This document shows, piece after piece, positions 16,386 to 24,988 of a stretch of DNA of 64,000 nucleotides. The translations under genes were made by a program, and so were the position numbers. How positions within the stretch are numbered: the stretch's first letter is position 1; each line of letters starts with the position of its first letter. Source of the stretch: Lacinutrix sp. C3R15. Lineage in GTDB: Bacteria; Bacteroidota; Bacteroidia; Flavobacteriales; Flavobacteriaceae. Below the pieces are notes generated by a model. It was not told where the DNA came from and made no database searches. It saw only the letters and a program-made list of their open reading frames with translations. Location of the stretch: assembly GCF_018860825.1 (NCBI RefSeq), contig NZ_JAHKPZ010000004.1, positions 1 to 64,000 of the forward strand, given 5' to 3'.

Positions 16386-18737
16386 ATGAACAAAACAATA
16401 ACCTACATAAAACAACATAAAATAAAAACAGTAATTCTTGCTGCACTTTTGCTTGTTTATTATTTCTGCTTACCCAAGCCACTTTTTAAAGACCCAACTG
16501 CTACTGTTATAACAAGTGCAAATAACGAATTGCTTGGCGCGCAAATAGCAAAAGATGGTCAATGGCGATTTCCAGAAAACAATGTTGTGCCCGAAAAATT
16601 TAAAACTTGTATTATTCAGTTTGAAGACGAATATTTTTACAAACATCCAGGTTTTAATCCTATTTCCATTTTTAAAGCACTAAAACAAAACATACAATCT
16701 GGCAAAGTAAAACGTGGCGGAAGCACCATCACACAGCAAGTAATTAGGCTTTCTAGAAAAGGACAACCTAGAACCTATTTTGAAAAAATAAAAGAAATGA
16801 TTCTTGCTACGCGATTAGAATTGCGCGAAAGCAAAGAACAAATTTTAGCTTTATATAGTAGTCATGCTCCTTTTGGAGGAAACGTTGTTGGTATAGACGC
16901 AGCTTCCTGGCGTTATTTTAACAGAAATGCAAACCAACTTTCCTGGGCAGAAAGCGCAACACTGGCTGTTTTACCAAATGCACCAAGTTTAATTTACCCA
17001 GGAAAAAACCAGAAACAATTGCTTGTAAAACGAAACCGTTTACTTAAAAAACTGCTAGATAAAGCAATTATAGACTCACTTACCTATAGTCTATCTATTG
17101 CAGAAGGTTTACCACAAAAACCCTACCCTTTACCACAAACAGCTCCTCATTTATTGCAAAAAATAGCCAAAACAAATTATGGAAAAAAAATAAAAACAAC
17201 CATTAATTTAAAGTTGCAAAAACAAACAAATTACATTGCAAAAAACCACTATAACCTATTAAAAACAAATGAGATACATAATTTATCTATTTTGGTTATA
17301 GATGTAAAAACACGACAAATTTTAACCTACGTTGGCAACTCTGCAACAGACAAAACACACCAAAAAGATGTAGATATTATAGACAAGCCCAGAAGTACAG
17401 GCAGTATTTTAAAACCGTTTTTATATGCTGCCATGTTAGATTCTGGAGATTTGCTACCAAACACTTTAATTGCAGATGTACCAACCCAATACGGAAGTTA
17501 TGTTCCTGAAAATTTCAATAAAGAATTTGATGGCGCTGTTCCTGCAAGCCTTGCCTTATCGCGTTCTTTAAACGTTCCTGCTGTACGTATGCTACAGGAG
17601 TTTGGTTTAGATCGATTTCATCATTATTTAAAAGAATTAAAGCTAAAAGATTTAAAACACAATGCTAATCACTATGGTTTAACTTTAGTTCTTGGTGGTG
17701 CAGAAAGCAATCTTTGGGATTTATGTAAAAGCTATGCTTCTTTATCTTCTACCATAAACCATTACACCCAAAATTCTAGCCAATATTTTACTAATGAATT
17801 TTGTGAACCTACTTTTTTAGCTTCAGAGAAAATAGATTTTGGAAAGAAAACTTTAGACAAAACCTTATTTGACGCAGCTTCAATTTACTTAACTTATGAA
17901 AGTTTAAAAGAAGTAAACAGGCCTGAAAGCGATGAAAGCTGGGAGTTTTTTGATGGCTCGAAACAAATTGCGTGGAAAACAGGAACCAGTTTTGGATTTC
18001 GTGATGCCTGGGCAATTGGTACTACCAAAGATTATGTAGTTGGTGTTTGGGTTGGTAATGCAGATGGTGAAGGTAGACCTGGTTTGGTTGGTGTACAAAC
18101 AGCTGCTCCTGTTTTATTTGATGTTTTTGATTTGTTACCAAATAGCGAGTGGTTTGCAAAACCTTTTGATGAAATGCAAGAAGTTACTATTTGCAAAAAA
18201 AGCGGTTATAGAGCAACAGAAAATTGTAAAGAAACACAGAATGAATTTATACAAATTAGCGGATTAAAAACCAAGCCTTGTCCTTATCACATATTGGTTC
18301 ACTTAGACGCAAATGAGCAATACCAAGTAAACTCTTCGTGTGAGGATATTAGTAATATTACCAACAAATCTTGGTTTGTGCTTCCTCCTTTAATGGAGTT
18401 TTATTACAAAACTAAAAACCCTTTTTATAAACCTTTACCTCGTTTTAGAAGCGATTGTTTAGGTGAAAATGTTATTTCTATGCAGTTTATTTATCCTAAA
18501 GATAATACAACCGTTTTTTTACCTAAAGATTTTGACGGAAAGACAAACGAACTCATTTTAAAAATGGCACATTCTAAACCAGAAACTACTTTATTTTGGT
18601 ATGTAGATGCTGAATTTATTGGCACCACAAAAGACATTCATGATATGGCTATTTCACCTATGGTAGGAAAACACATAATCACTGTTGTAGATGCGTTTGG
18701 TAACGAAGCTAAACGTTGGATTGAAATATCTAAATAA
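16386..18737 (+). CDS. pbpC: Penicillin-binding protein 1C
   Basis: The 783-residue bifunctional peptidoglycan synthase has one N-terminal membrane helix (about 15-29). It also has a GT51 transglycosylase domain with the catalytic Glu80 region EDEYFYKHPGF and RGGSTITQQV, and a transpeptidase domain. The transpeptidase motifs are complete: S340-I-L-K343 (STGSILKP), S394-L-N396 and K531-T-G533. The C-terminal part (about 690-783) matches the PBP1C-specific BiPBP_C domain. It works with the alpha-2-macroglobulin at 10105 in envelope repair. Its stop is immediately followed, with no spacer, by the stop of the minus-strand gene at 18738. Confidence 0.95.
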   Translation: MNKTITYIKQHKIKTVILAALLLVYYFCLPKPLFKDPTATVITSANNELLGAQIAKDGQWRFPENNVVPEKFKTCIIQFEDEYFYKHPGFNPISIFKALKQNIQSGKVKRGGSTITQQVIRLSRKGQPRTYFEKIKEMILATRLELRESKEQILALYSSHAPFGGNVVGIDAASWRYFNRNANQLSWAESATLAVLPNAPSLIYPGKNQKQLLVKRNRLLKKLLDKAIIDSLTYSLSIAEGLPQKPYPLPQTAPHLLQKIAKTNYGKKIKTTINLKLQKQTNYIAKNHYNLLKTNEIHNLSILVIDVKTRQILTYVGNSATDKTHQKDVDIIDKPRSTGSILKPFLYAAMLDSGDLLPNTLIADVPTQYGSYVPENFNKEFDGAVPASLALSRSLNVPAVRMLQEFGLDRFHHYLKELKLKDLKHNANHYGLTLVLGGAESNLWDLCKSYASLSSTINHYTQNSSQYFTNEFCEPTFLASEKIDFGKKTLDKTLFDAASIYLTYESLKEVNRPESDESWEFFDGSKQIAWKTGTSFGFRDAWAIGTTKDYVVGVWVGNADGEGRPGLVGVQTAAPVLFDVFDLLPNSEWFAKPFDEMQEVTICKKSGYRATENCKETQNEFIQISGLKTKPCPYHILVHLDANEQYQVNSSCEDISNITNKSWFVLPPLMEFYYKTKNPFYKPLPRFRSDCLGENVISMQFIYPKDNTTVFLPKDFDGKTNELILKMAHSKPETTLFWYVDAEFIGTTKDIHDMAISPMVGKHIITVVDAFGNEAKRWIEISK

Positions 18738-19271
18738 CTAACGTAAAGATTGTCCTTTTGCACACCACCAAGGGCGAATCTCTACAGCTAAACGACCAGC
18801 TTGTACCATTGGGTCTAGTGCAGCCAAGCTATCTGCCATTTTTTTATTTGGCACGTTATAGATAGTAATACCACGTACATCTCCATCATCATCAAAAGGA
18901 CCTATTAAATCTGCAAAGCCTTCGGTATACATCCTACTTAAATGCTCTAAATGTTCTTCTTGCAAGCCTTTATCTACCTCTTCATTCTGGCTTCTTACTG
19001 GTCCTGTTTTTAAAAATGCCATGAAATATTTTTGCATGAGTATAGTATCTTGTGTTTTTGGGTCTACATAATCAAACGTTTCAAAACCTTTAGCTTTTAA
19101 TGTTGCTTTAATTTCTGCAACAGATGGTTCTACTTCTATAACCTCATCTACAACCTCTTCTACAGCATCCATATTTGGAACGGTTGAAATTTCATCTGTA
19201 ACTGTTTTACTTTCTTTTTTACAGGCAAGAATTGTTGTACATACAAGGATTACAATTATAAATTGTTTCAT
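18738..19271 (-). CDS. Lipoprotein with YciI-like domain
   Basis: Starting at the ATG at 19271, the 177-residue product has a lipobox (TTILAC, Cys 17) followed by an acidic linker rich in Glu and Val. The C-terminal 110 residues resemble the YciI/YCII ferredoxin-like fold: a strand around MQKYFMAFLKTGP, a helix with LQEEHLEHLSRMYTEG, then DLIGPFDDDGDVRGITIYNV. An in-frame ATG at 19304 would overlap the CYTH gene and spoil the signal peptide. The family's role is unknown; related cytosolic proteins are sometimes dehydrochlorinase-like, but a lipid-anchored form is uncommon. It ends exactly where pbpC ends on the other strand. Confidence 0.75.
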   Translation of the reverse strand: MKQFIIVILVCTTILACKKESKTVTDEISTVPNMDAVEEVVDEVIEVEPSVAEIKATLKAKGFETFDYVDPKTQDTILMQKYFMAFLKTGPVRSQNEEVDKGLQEEHLEHLSRMYTEGFADLIGPFDDDGDVRGITIYNVPNKKMADSLAALDPMVQAGRLAVEIRPWWCAKGQSLR

Positions 19272-19278
19272 GGTTCTT

Positions 19279-19782
19279 TTATTTATTTCTTTTCCAAGCA
19301 GCAAAAGGTTTACTACTTAATTGTGAATTATAATATTTTATTTTTCCGGTCACTTCTTTACCTAACCAATCTGGTTTTACAAAGGTTTCCGTTTCGGTTT
19401 GCAACTCTACTTCAGCTACGATTAATCCTTGGTTTTCGCCAAAAAATTCATCTACTTCAAAAATATGATTATTTACTTTAACTTCATATCGTATTTTATC
19501 AATAACTCCTTTTTTACATAATTGCAAAAGGGATTCTGCTTCTGTTTTAGTGATTTCTTTTTCCCATTCAAAACGCGATAATCCGTTTTTTGAAGACGCT
19601 CCTTTTACAGTTAAAAAACCCTGTTCTCCTTTTAATCTTACGCGAACGGTTCTGTTTTTATTAGTACTTAAAAACCCTTGTACAATTCTTGTTTGTTTAA
19701 AAGCTTCGTCTTTAAACGCAGTAGATTTTACTAAAAATTTACGTTCTATTTCTAAATTAGATATCTGTTTTTGATTTGTCAT
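19279..19782 (-). CDS. CYTH domain protein (inorganic or thiamine triphosphatase-like)
   Basis: The product (about 167 residues from ATG 19782) opens with the family motif EIERKFLV. It continues with alternating charged strands typical of the triphosphate tunnel: TVRVRLKGEQGFLTVKG, RFEWEKEI, RYEV, FEVDEFFGENQGLIVAEVEL. CYTH proteins bind triphosphate and divalent metal; bacterial members are usually tripolyphosphatases, and which substrate applies here cannot be told. It overlaps the end of the YhhN gene (stop at 19757) and lies 7 bases before the YciI-like lipoprotein, so all three form one operon. An ATG at 19806 is an alternative start. Confidence 0.85.
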   Translation of the reverse strand: MTNQKQISNLEIERKFLVKSTAFKDEAFKQTRIVQGFLSTNKNRTVRVRLKGEQGFLTVKGASSKNGLSRFEWEKEITKTEAESLLQLCKKGVIDKIRYEVKVNNHIFEVDEFFGENQGLIVAEVELQTETETFVKPDWLGKEVTGKIKYYNSQLSSKPFAAWKRNK

Positions 19783-20431
19783 TAATATAAATTGTTGAAA
19801 GCGCAATTAATGTAATTGCAGACCAATAGGTGCTTGAGATTAAAAATTGTGCAATAGTGAAATTAGTAACAAACTTATTTATTGCTAAAACAGAATCTGA
19901 AACTAAAAACAAAAAAGCACCAATGGTAATTAATAAAAAACCATATTCTTTTTTCCAAATATATAGGTTTAAAGCTTGCCATGCCATAAGAACAATACAA
20001 GTTATATAAAGCATTACAGGAATTAATAAATTACCTAAATGATCTTTTAAAAACAAAAAAACGAGTCCTGAAATTATTACTAACGGAAGCAACGTTTGTA
20101 TTCTAGCACTAAACCCATTAATGCTTGTAAATGCATATACAAAAAACACATGACCAATTAAAAAGGAAGCCAAACCCAAAACAAAATAAGCATCAAACAT
20201 TAAAAAAACATCGCCGATTAGGCAAAAAAGCAACCCTATTAACAGGATAATTTTATAAGGCTTTAACCCATTTTTAGCATACAAAACAGGTAATAACATC
20301 ACAAGCACTGTAGATAATGGCTTAAACACATAGTGCATAGTGCTATTGTTTATATAAGACGAAACAATGGTACAGAGTACAGAAATTACTATTAAAATTA
20401 GAAGAATACTTTTTTTCATGAATTGTTTCAT
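19757..20431 (-). CDS. YhhN family membrane protein (lysoplasmalogenase-like)
   Basis: The 224-residue protein is almost entirely hydrophobic, with about eight membrane segments. It carries YhhN/TMEM86 landmarks: HYVFKPLSTVLVMLLPV near the N-terminus, LLFCLIGDVFLM and FLIGHVFFVYAF in the middle, and LFLVSDSVLAIN near the C-terminus. The family includes lysoplasmalogenases that hydrolyse vinyl-ether lysolipids; bacterial function is less certain. It is the first gene of the operon with CYTH and the YciI-like lipoprotein and is transcribed away from dinB, 24 bases apart. A second Met four residues in (ATG at 20419) is an alternative start. Confidence 0.85.
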   Translation of the reverse strand: MKQFMKKSILLILIVISVLCTIVSSYINNSTMHYVFKPLSTVLVMLLPVLYAKNGLKPYKIILLIGLLFCLIGDVFLMFDAYFVLGLASFLIGHVFFVYAFTSINGFSARIQTLLPLVIISGLVFLFLKDHLGNLLIPVMLYITCIVLMAWQALNLYIWKKEYGFLLITIGAFLFLVSDSVLAINKFVTNFTIAQFLISSTYWSAITLIALSTIYINDKSKTDI

Positions 20432-20455
20432 TCTATTATTTTCTAAATTTACATC

Positions 20456-21559
20456 ATGTCAAGCGATTTACCAATTAGAAAAATTATTCATGTAGATATG
20501 GATGCATTTTATGCTTCTGTAGAGCAAATGGATAACCCTGAACTACGCGGAAAACCTATTGCTGTTGGTGGAGGCGGAACACGTGGTGTGGTTAGTGCTG
20601 CAAGTTATGAAGCAAGAAAATTTGGTGTACGAAGTGCCATTAGTGGCGCACAAGCAAGACGAAATTGCCCAGAACTTATTTTTGTAAAACCCAGATTTGA
20701 AAGATATACCGAAATATCGAAAAAAATAAAAAAAATTTTTTACGAGTATACCAATTTAGTAGAACCACTTTCTTTAGACGAAGCCTATTTAGATGTTACT
20801 GAAAACAAAAAAGGAAACCCAAGTGCTTCATTACTTGCCAAAGAAATTAGAGATCGTATTTTTAACGAGATAGGTTTAACGGCATCTGCTGGAATTAGTA
20901 TCAATAAATTTATTGCTAAAGTAGCTAGTGATTATAATAAACCTAACGGACAAAAAACCGTAAATCCGGAAGAGGTTTTAACCTTTTTAGAAGATTTAGA
21001 TATCCGAAAATTTTATGGTGTTGGTAAGGTAACTGCCGAAAAAATGTACCAAAAAGGAATTTTTACGGGAAAAGATTTAAAAGCTAAAACCCTAGAATAC
21101 CTTGACGAAAACTTTGGAAAATCTGGACGTTACTACTATTATATTGTTCGCGGAATACATAATAGCGAAGTAAAACCAAATAGAACTAGAAAATCACTTG
21201 CTGCAGAACGCACATTTAGCGAAAACCTTTCTTCTGAAATTTTTATGCTTGAAAAATTAAAACATATTGCTGAAGAAGTGTCCAGACGCCTAAAAAAAAG
21301 TAAAGTTGCAGGGAAAACAGTAACTCTAAAAATAAAATACAGCGATTTTACTTTACAAACAAGAAGTAAAACTTTGCCTTATTTTATTAGTGATACTAGC
21401 ATTATTTTAGAAACAGCTAAAGACTTATTGTATCAAGAAAAGATGAGTAATTCGGTACGATTGCTTGGTATTTCTTTATCTAATTTAAATACCGAAAAAG
21501 CTAAAAAACCTGTAATTGAAAAAAAAGAGGTTAGTGTACAGTTACAATTTGGCTTTTAA
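20456..21559 (+). CDS. dinB: DNA polymerase IV (Y family)
   Basis: The 367-residue translesion polymerase has the metal-binding Asp14 in IHVDMDAFYASVEQ and the catalytic pair Asp108-Glu109 in LSLDEAYLDV. It also has the thumb helix-hairpin-helix (FYGVGKVTAEKMYQKG) and a little-finger domain (about 235-345). Its C-terminal tail ends VSVQLQFGF, which resembles a beta-clamp-binding peptide (QLxLF type, here QLQFGF). It copies past damaged bases. A -7-like element (TAAATTTA, 20444-20451) ends only five bases before the ATG, so the transcript may be nearly leaderless. There is no obvious LexA-type operator. Confidence 0.95.
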   Translation: MSSDLPIRKIIHVDMDAFYASVEQMDNPELRGKPIAVGGGGTRGVVSAASYEARKFGVRSAISGAQARRNCPELIFVKPRFERYTEISKKIKKIFYEYTNLVEPLSLDEAYLDVTENKKGNPSASLLAKEIRDRIFNEIGLTASAGISINKFIAKVASDYNKPNGQKTVNPEEVLTFLEDLDIRKFYGVGKVTAEKMYQKGIFTGKDLKAKTLEYLDENFGKSGRYYYYIVRGIHNSEVKPNRTRKSLAAERTFSENLSSEIFMLEKLKHIAEEVSRRLKKSKVAGKTVTLKIKYSDFTLQTRSKTLPYFISDTSIILETAKDLLYQEKMSNSVRLLGISLSNLNTEKAKKPVIEKKEVSVQLQFGF

Positions 21560-21576
21560 AAATTTAATAAAAGATG

Positions 21577-21966
21577 CTAGATGTCTCGTTTAGCAAGAAT
21601 AACATCGCGAAATGTTGGTGCATTTTCGGTAATGCTTCCTGCTCCTTTTTTATTTACTTTAAAGGTAACATCTTTGGTTGTGGTAAATAAAATAACAGAT
21701 AGAAAGGGTTTTAATAAATAGCCTTTTAAAAATTCAAAAGTTTGATCTAAGGTAAGTTCTTGTTCTTTGTCTTCTGTTTCTTTAGGTCTGTAGTGTACTT
21801 TTACTAATACATTAAAATCGCTTTCTGTATCTAGTGGTCTTACAAATATGTTTTTTAATTCTTGCTTACCAATGGTTTTTGCCATAGTTAATTTGGCAAA
21901 TCTTCCTTCTTGTACACTTTGTTTTACTTGTTCCCAGAAAAGGACAAATTCATCTTGGTATGGCAT
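21577..21966 (-). CDS. Conserved hypothetical protein
   Basis: The 129-residue soluble protein begins MPYQDEFVLFWEQVKQSVQEG and contains a run of predicted strands (FNVLVKVHYRPKE, SVILFTTTKDVTFKVN). I do not recognise the family, but codon usage and composition are like its neighbours. The product has no signal peptide. It lies convergent to dinB with a 17-base gap and upstream of nothing on its own strand, so it is probably a single-gene transcript. No function can be proposed. Confidence 0.7.
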   Translation of the reverse strand: MPYQDEFVLFWEQVKQSVQEGRFAKLTMAKTIGKQELKNIFVRPLDTESDFNVLVKVHYRPKETEDKEQELTLDQTFEFLKGYLLKPFLSVILFTTTKDVTFKVNKKGAGSITENAPTFRDVILAKRDI

Positions 21967-22056
21967 AAACTACGGTTTATAATAAACATTTTTGAGTCTT
22001 CAAAAGTAAGGTTTATAATTGAATTAATTGCTGGTTTGTTTTATATGGTACTGAAA

Positions 22057-22088
22057 TAAAAAACCAGTTACAGGGTTGTAACTGGTTT
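22057..22088 (-). terminator. Intrinsic terminator of the pyk transcript
   Basis: Arms AAACCAGTTAC (22061-22071) and GTAACTGGTTT (22078-22088) are perfectly complementary around a 6-base loop. On the minus strand they are followed by six T. It lies about 110 bases past the pyk stop, with the REP-like element in between. Confidence 0.85.
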
Positions 22089-22113
22089 AAATTATTGTTT
22101 TGTTCTTGGTTTC

Positions 22114-22189
22114 GCGTTAGCGATTGAACGGTTTGTTTGAGCTCCTCGCAGAGAGCGAGTAGTGAAAGCGCGACCCTTGTGGTAACGCC
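22114..22189 (-). repeat. REP-like intergenic element, copy 2 (76 bp)
   Basis: Its minus-strand reading starts GGCGTTACC, has GGTCGCGCTTTCACTACTCG and GAGGAGCTCAAACAA, and ends CGCTAACGC. It is more than 80% alike to the copy at 15736. It lies between the pyk stop and the pyk terminator, so it is transcribed as part of the pyk 3' untranslated region. Confidence 0.75.
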
Positions 22190-22198
22190 CAAATTTTA

Positions 22199-23641
22199 TT
22201 AAAAACTACAGCTTGTAATTTCGGTTACACGTAGTGTGTTTACCATTCCTTTTTCTTGAATTGGCATTGCTGCTAGGCTTATTAGCATGTCTCCTACTTC
22301 TAGGTATCCTTTTTTACAGGCTATGGCGTTTACGTCTTCTATAGTTTCGTCTGTGCTTACAAACTTATCGTAATAGAATGCTTTAACTCCCCAAAGCAAG
22401 TTTAGCTGTGTTAAAATACGTTTGTTAGATGTAAATACTAAGATGTGTGATTTTGGTCGCCAAGCGGAAATTTGAAATGCTGTATACCCACTATTGGTAA
22501 GTGTTGAAATACCTTTTGCATTAATTTCGTTTGCCATATTTGCCGCATGATAACAAATAGACTTTGTAATATATCTTTTGGTACGAATGTGTGGTGGTAA
22601 TTGTGGTACTTGAATAAGCGGAGAGTCTTCTACACTTTTAATAATGTTAGACATTTGCTTGATTACCTGTACTGGATATTGCCCAACAGAGGTTTCGCCA
22701 GAAAGCATTACTGCATCTGCTCCATCCATTACAGAGTTAGCAACATCATTTACTTCTGCTCTTGTTGGTGTAAGGCTAGAAATCATGGTTTCCATCATTT
22801 GCGTAGCAATAATTACAGGAATTCTAGCTTTTTTAGCGCGAAGTACTAGTTGTTTTTGAATTAGTGGTACTTGTTCTGCAGGAACTTCTACTCCTAAATC
22901 ACCACGTGCAACCATTAATCCGTCACAATAGGCAACTATTTTGTCTATATTTTCTACGGCTTCTGGTTTTTCAATTTTTGCTATAATAGGAATTTTATGT
23001 TCGCTATGTTTTTTAATTAGTTCTTCTAATTGCATTAAATCTTCTGCATGACGCACAAAAGACAAGGCCATCCAGTCTACCTTTTGTTCTATAGCAAAAA
23101 TGGCGTCTTCAATATCTTTTTCGGTTAAAGCAGGTTGTGATATATTGGTATTTGGTAGGTTTACTCCTTTTTTAGATTTAAGAGGTCCTCCTTGAATAAC
23201 TTTAGCTTTAACTTCGGTTTTTTTGTCTGTAGAAACTACTTCAAATATAAGTTTACCATCGTCTAAAAGAATGCGTTCTCCTGGTTTTGCATCTTGAGGA
23301 AAACGATCATACGTCATGTATACACGTTTTTTAGTTCCTTCAAAACGTTCTCCTGTTGCAAAAATAATTTCATCTCCTTCTTTTACAATAACATCTCCTT
23401 TCATAACTCCTACACGAAGTTTTGGACCTTGTAAATCTCCTAAAATAGCTGCATTGTAACCAAATTCTTCATTTAGCTCACGTATCATTTTGATGCGGTT
23501 TTTTACATCATCATAATCTGCATGCGAAAAATTGATTCTAAATACATCTACACCTTCTTCAAGCATACCTTTTAATACTTTTTTGGTACTTGTTGCTGGT
23601 CCTAAGGTTGCTACTATTTTTGTTTTTTTTCTTTTTAACAT
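22199..23641 (-). CDS. pyk: Pyruvate kinase
   Basis: The 480-residue enzyme converts phosphoenolpyruvate and ADP to pyruvate and ATP. It starts MLKRKKTKIVATLGPAT. It carries the substrate-binding FRINFSHAD region and the active-site signature IIAKIEKPEAVENID with the catalytic lysine. Further motifs are MVARGDLGVEVPAEQVP and ATQMMETMI, and the C-terminal allosteric domain is complete. Its ATG shares one base with the stop of the IPExxxVDY gene (TAATG), so translation is coupled. This pairing is widespread in Flavobacteriaceae. Confidence 0.97.
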   Translation of the reverse strand: MLKRKKTKIVATLGPATSTKKVLKGMLEEGVDVFRINFSHADYDDVKNRIKMIRELNEEFGYNAAILGDLQGPKLRVGVMKGDVIVKEGDEIIFATGERFEGTKKRVYMTYDRFPQDAKPGERILLDDGKLIFEVVSTDKKTEVKAKVIQGGPLKSKKGVNLPNTNISQPALTEKDIEDAIFAIEQKVDWMALSFVRHAEDLMQLEELIKKHSEHKIPIIAKIEKPEAVENIDKIVAYCDGLMVARGDLGVEVPAEQVPLIQKQLVLRAKKARIPVIIATQMMETMISSLTPTRAEVNDVANSVMDGADAVMLSGETSVGQYPVQVIKQMSNIIKSVEDSPLIQVPQLPPHIRTKRYITKSICYHAANMANEINAKGISTLTNSGYTAFQISAWRPKSHILVFTSNKRILTQLNLLWGVKAFYYDKFVSTDETIEDVNAIACKKGYLEVGDMLISLAAMPIQEKGMVNTLRVTEITSCSF

Positions 23642-24117
23642 TAGTTAAATATTAATTGTTCTGTAGTTTTTAATTTGTTTGCATCAATACCAAAAGCAGT
23701 TATTACTTGAGGTATTTCTAAAATTTTATTTAAAGCTTGCTTTTGTAAGTGTTGATAAGGATCATCACTTATCTTTAAAATAAAATTTACTTTCTTGTAT
23801 TCGGGAATTAAATAGTTTGTTTTGGTAAATTTTTCTTGATTTACAAATAATGAAGTAGCATCTACTGCATCATTTACTTCTATTTTGCTAATGTTAGCAA
23901 CTAAATTCCAGATGGTTTGCTGTTTTTGGTCATTCCATTCAAAAATAGAATAGCTAGATGTGTCTTTATATTCTATATCTACATCTTTTCTTTTAAGTTT
24001 TAAACCTAAATAATGGTTAACTAAATAGGTCAACCTGTAGTCTTCAATAGAGCAGTGTATACCTATTAAAGTATAATCAATATCATCTATAAAATCTTCA
24101 AGAATTAGTTTTCGCAA
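23641..24117 (-). CDS. IPExxxVDY family protein
   Basis: The 158-residue protein carries the family's motif in the form LIPEYKKVNFILKI (about 111-124). The N-terminal half is a mixed alpha/beta domain (VNHYLGLKLKRKDVDIEY). The family is restricted to Bacteroidota and its function is unknown; its fixed place next to pyruvate kinase suggests a link with pyk. The start is TTG at 24117: no in-frame ATG is available, and the TTG gives the usual N-terminus (RKLILEDF). A -7-like TATATTTA with TTG 14 bases upstream lies just before it on the minus strand (24142-24166). Confidence 0.85.
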   Translation of the reverse strand: MRKLILEDFIDDIDYTLIGIHCSIEDYRLTYLVNHYLGLKLKRKDVDIEYKDTSSYSIFEWNDQKQQTIWNLVANISKIEVNDAVDATSLFVNQEKFTKTNYLIPEYKKVNFILKISDDPYQHLQKQALNKILEIPQVITAFGIDANKLKTTEQLIFN

Positions 24118-24236
24118 AATATTAATCCCTTTTAATTATTGTAAATATAGTATTAAAAACGAACAACTATGTTAAGCTATAGCTAATCTTAACAGTATTT
24201 TTTAACGAAAACGATATAGTTTGTGTACTATATAAT

Positions 24237-24983
24237 TTAATTTGAAGATGGTCTAGGAATTTGTTTTTGCAAAGCAAAAAATGCACGTTTAGAGGCTTTT
24301 TCTTCTGCTTTCTTTTTTGAAGTTGCACGTGCCTTAGATATAACTTTTTTATCTATAGAAAGTTTTACCGAAAAATGTCTGATGTTATCATTACCTGAAT
24401 CTTCATAGACATCATAATTAAAGTTTTTCTTTTCTTTCTGGCACCATTCTATAAGCAGGCTTTTATAACTTATTACCTTGCCTTCTAGAGTTTCAATATC
24501 TACATGTGGTGTAATAATACGTTTGTAGATAAATTTTTCACAATACTTATAGCCTCTATCTAGATAAATAGCACCTACTAAAGCTTCAAATAGGTTTCCG
24601 TGAATATTATCTCCAAACTGACCTTTTGGTATTTTACTTTCTACAAGTTTAATTAGCTCAAGGTCTCTACCAAGTTCATTTAAGTGCTCTCTACTTACAA
24701 TTTTAGAACGCATTTTGGTAAGATAGCCTTCGTCTCCACTTGGTACTTCTATATATAAGTGATGTGCAATTACAGCACTTAACATAGCGTCACCTAAAAA
24801 CTCTAATCGTTCATAATTAATAGCATGTCCTTTGCTATTTTTTATATTCATAGAGCGATGCGTAAAAGCAGTATGGTAAAATTTTAATTTCTTTGGTTTA
24901 AAGCTTAAAATTTTACTAATAGCCATATAAAAATCTTCGTTACTTTTAGAACGAGATTTAAATATGTTACTAATATAGCTCAT
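24237..24983 (-). CDS. rnc: Ribonuclease III
   Basis: The 248-residue protein has the RNase III signature ERLEFLGDAMLSAVIA with catalytic Glu61 and Asp65. The second acidic site is near NLFEALVGAIYLDRG. A C-terminal double-stranded-RNA-binding domain spans about residues 170-240 (SYKSLLIEWCQKEKK, SKKKAEEKASKRAF). It cleaves dsRNA in rRNA maturation. It follows fabF with a 5-base gap, giving an acpP-fabF-rnc operon as in many bacteria. Confidence 0.96.
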   Translation of the reverse strand: MSYISNIFKSRSKSNEDFYMAISKILSFKPKKLKFYHTAFTHRSMNIKNSKGHAINYERLEFLGDAMLSAVIAHHLYIEVPSGDEGYLTKMRSKIVSREHLNELGRDLELIKLVESKIPKGQFGDNIHGNLFEALVGAIYLDRGYKYCEKFIYKRIITPHVDIETLEGKVISYKSLLIEWCQKEKKNFNYDVYEDSGNDNIRHFSVKLSIDKKVISKARATSKKKAEEKASKRAFFALQKQIPRPSSN

Positions 24984-24988
24984 TAAAA

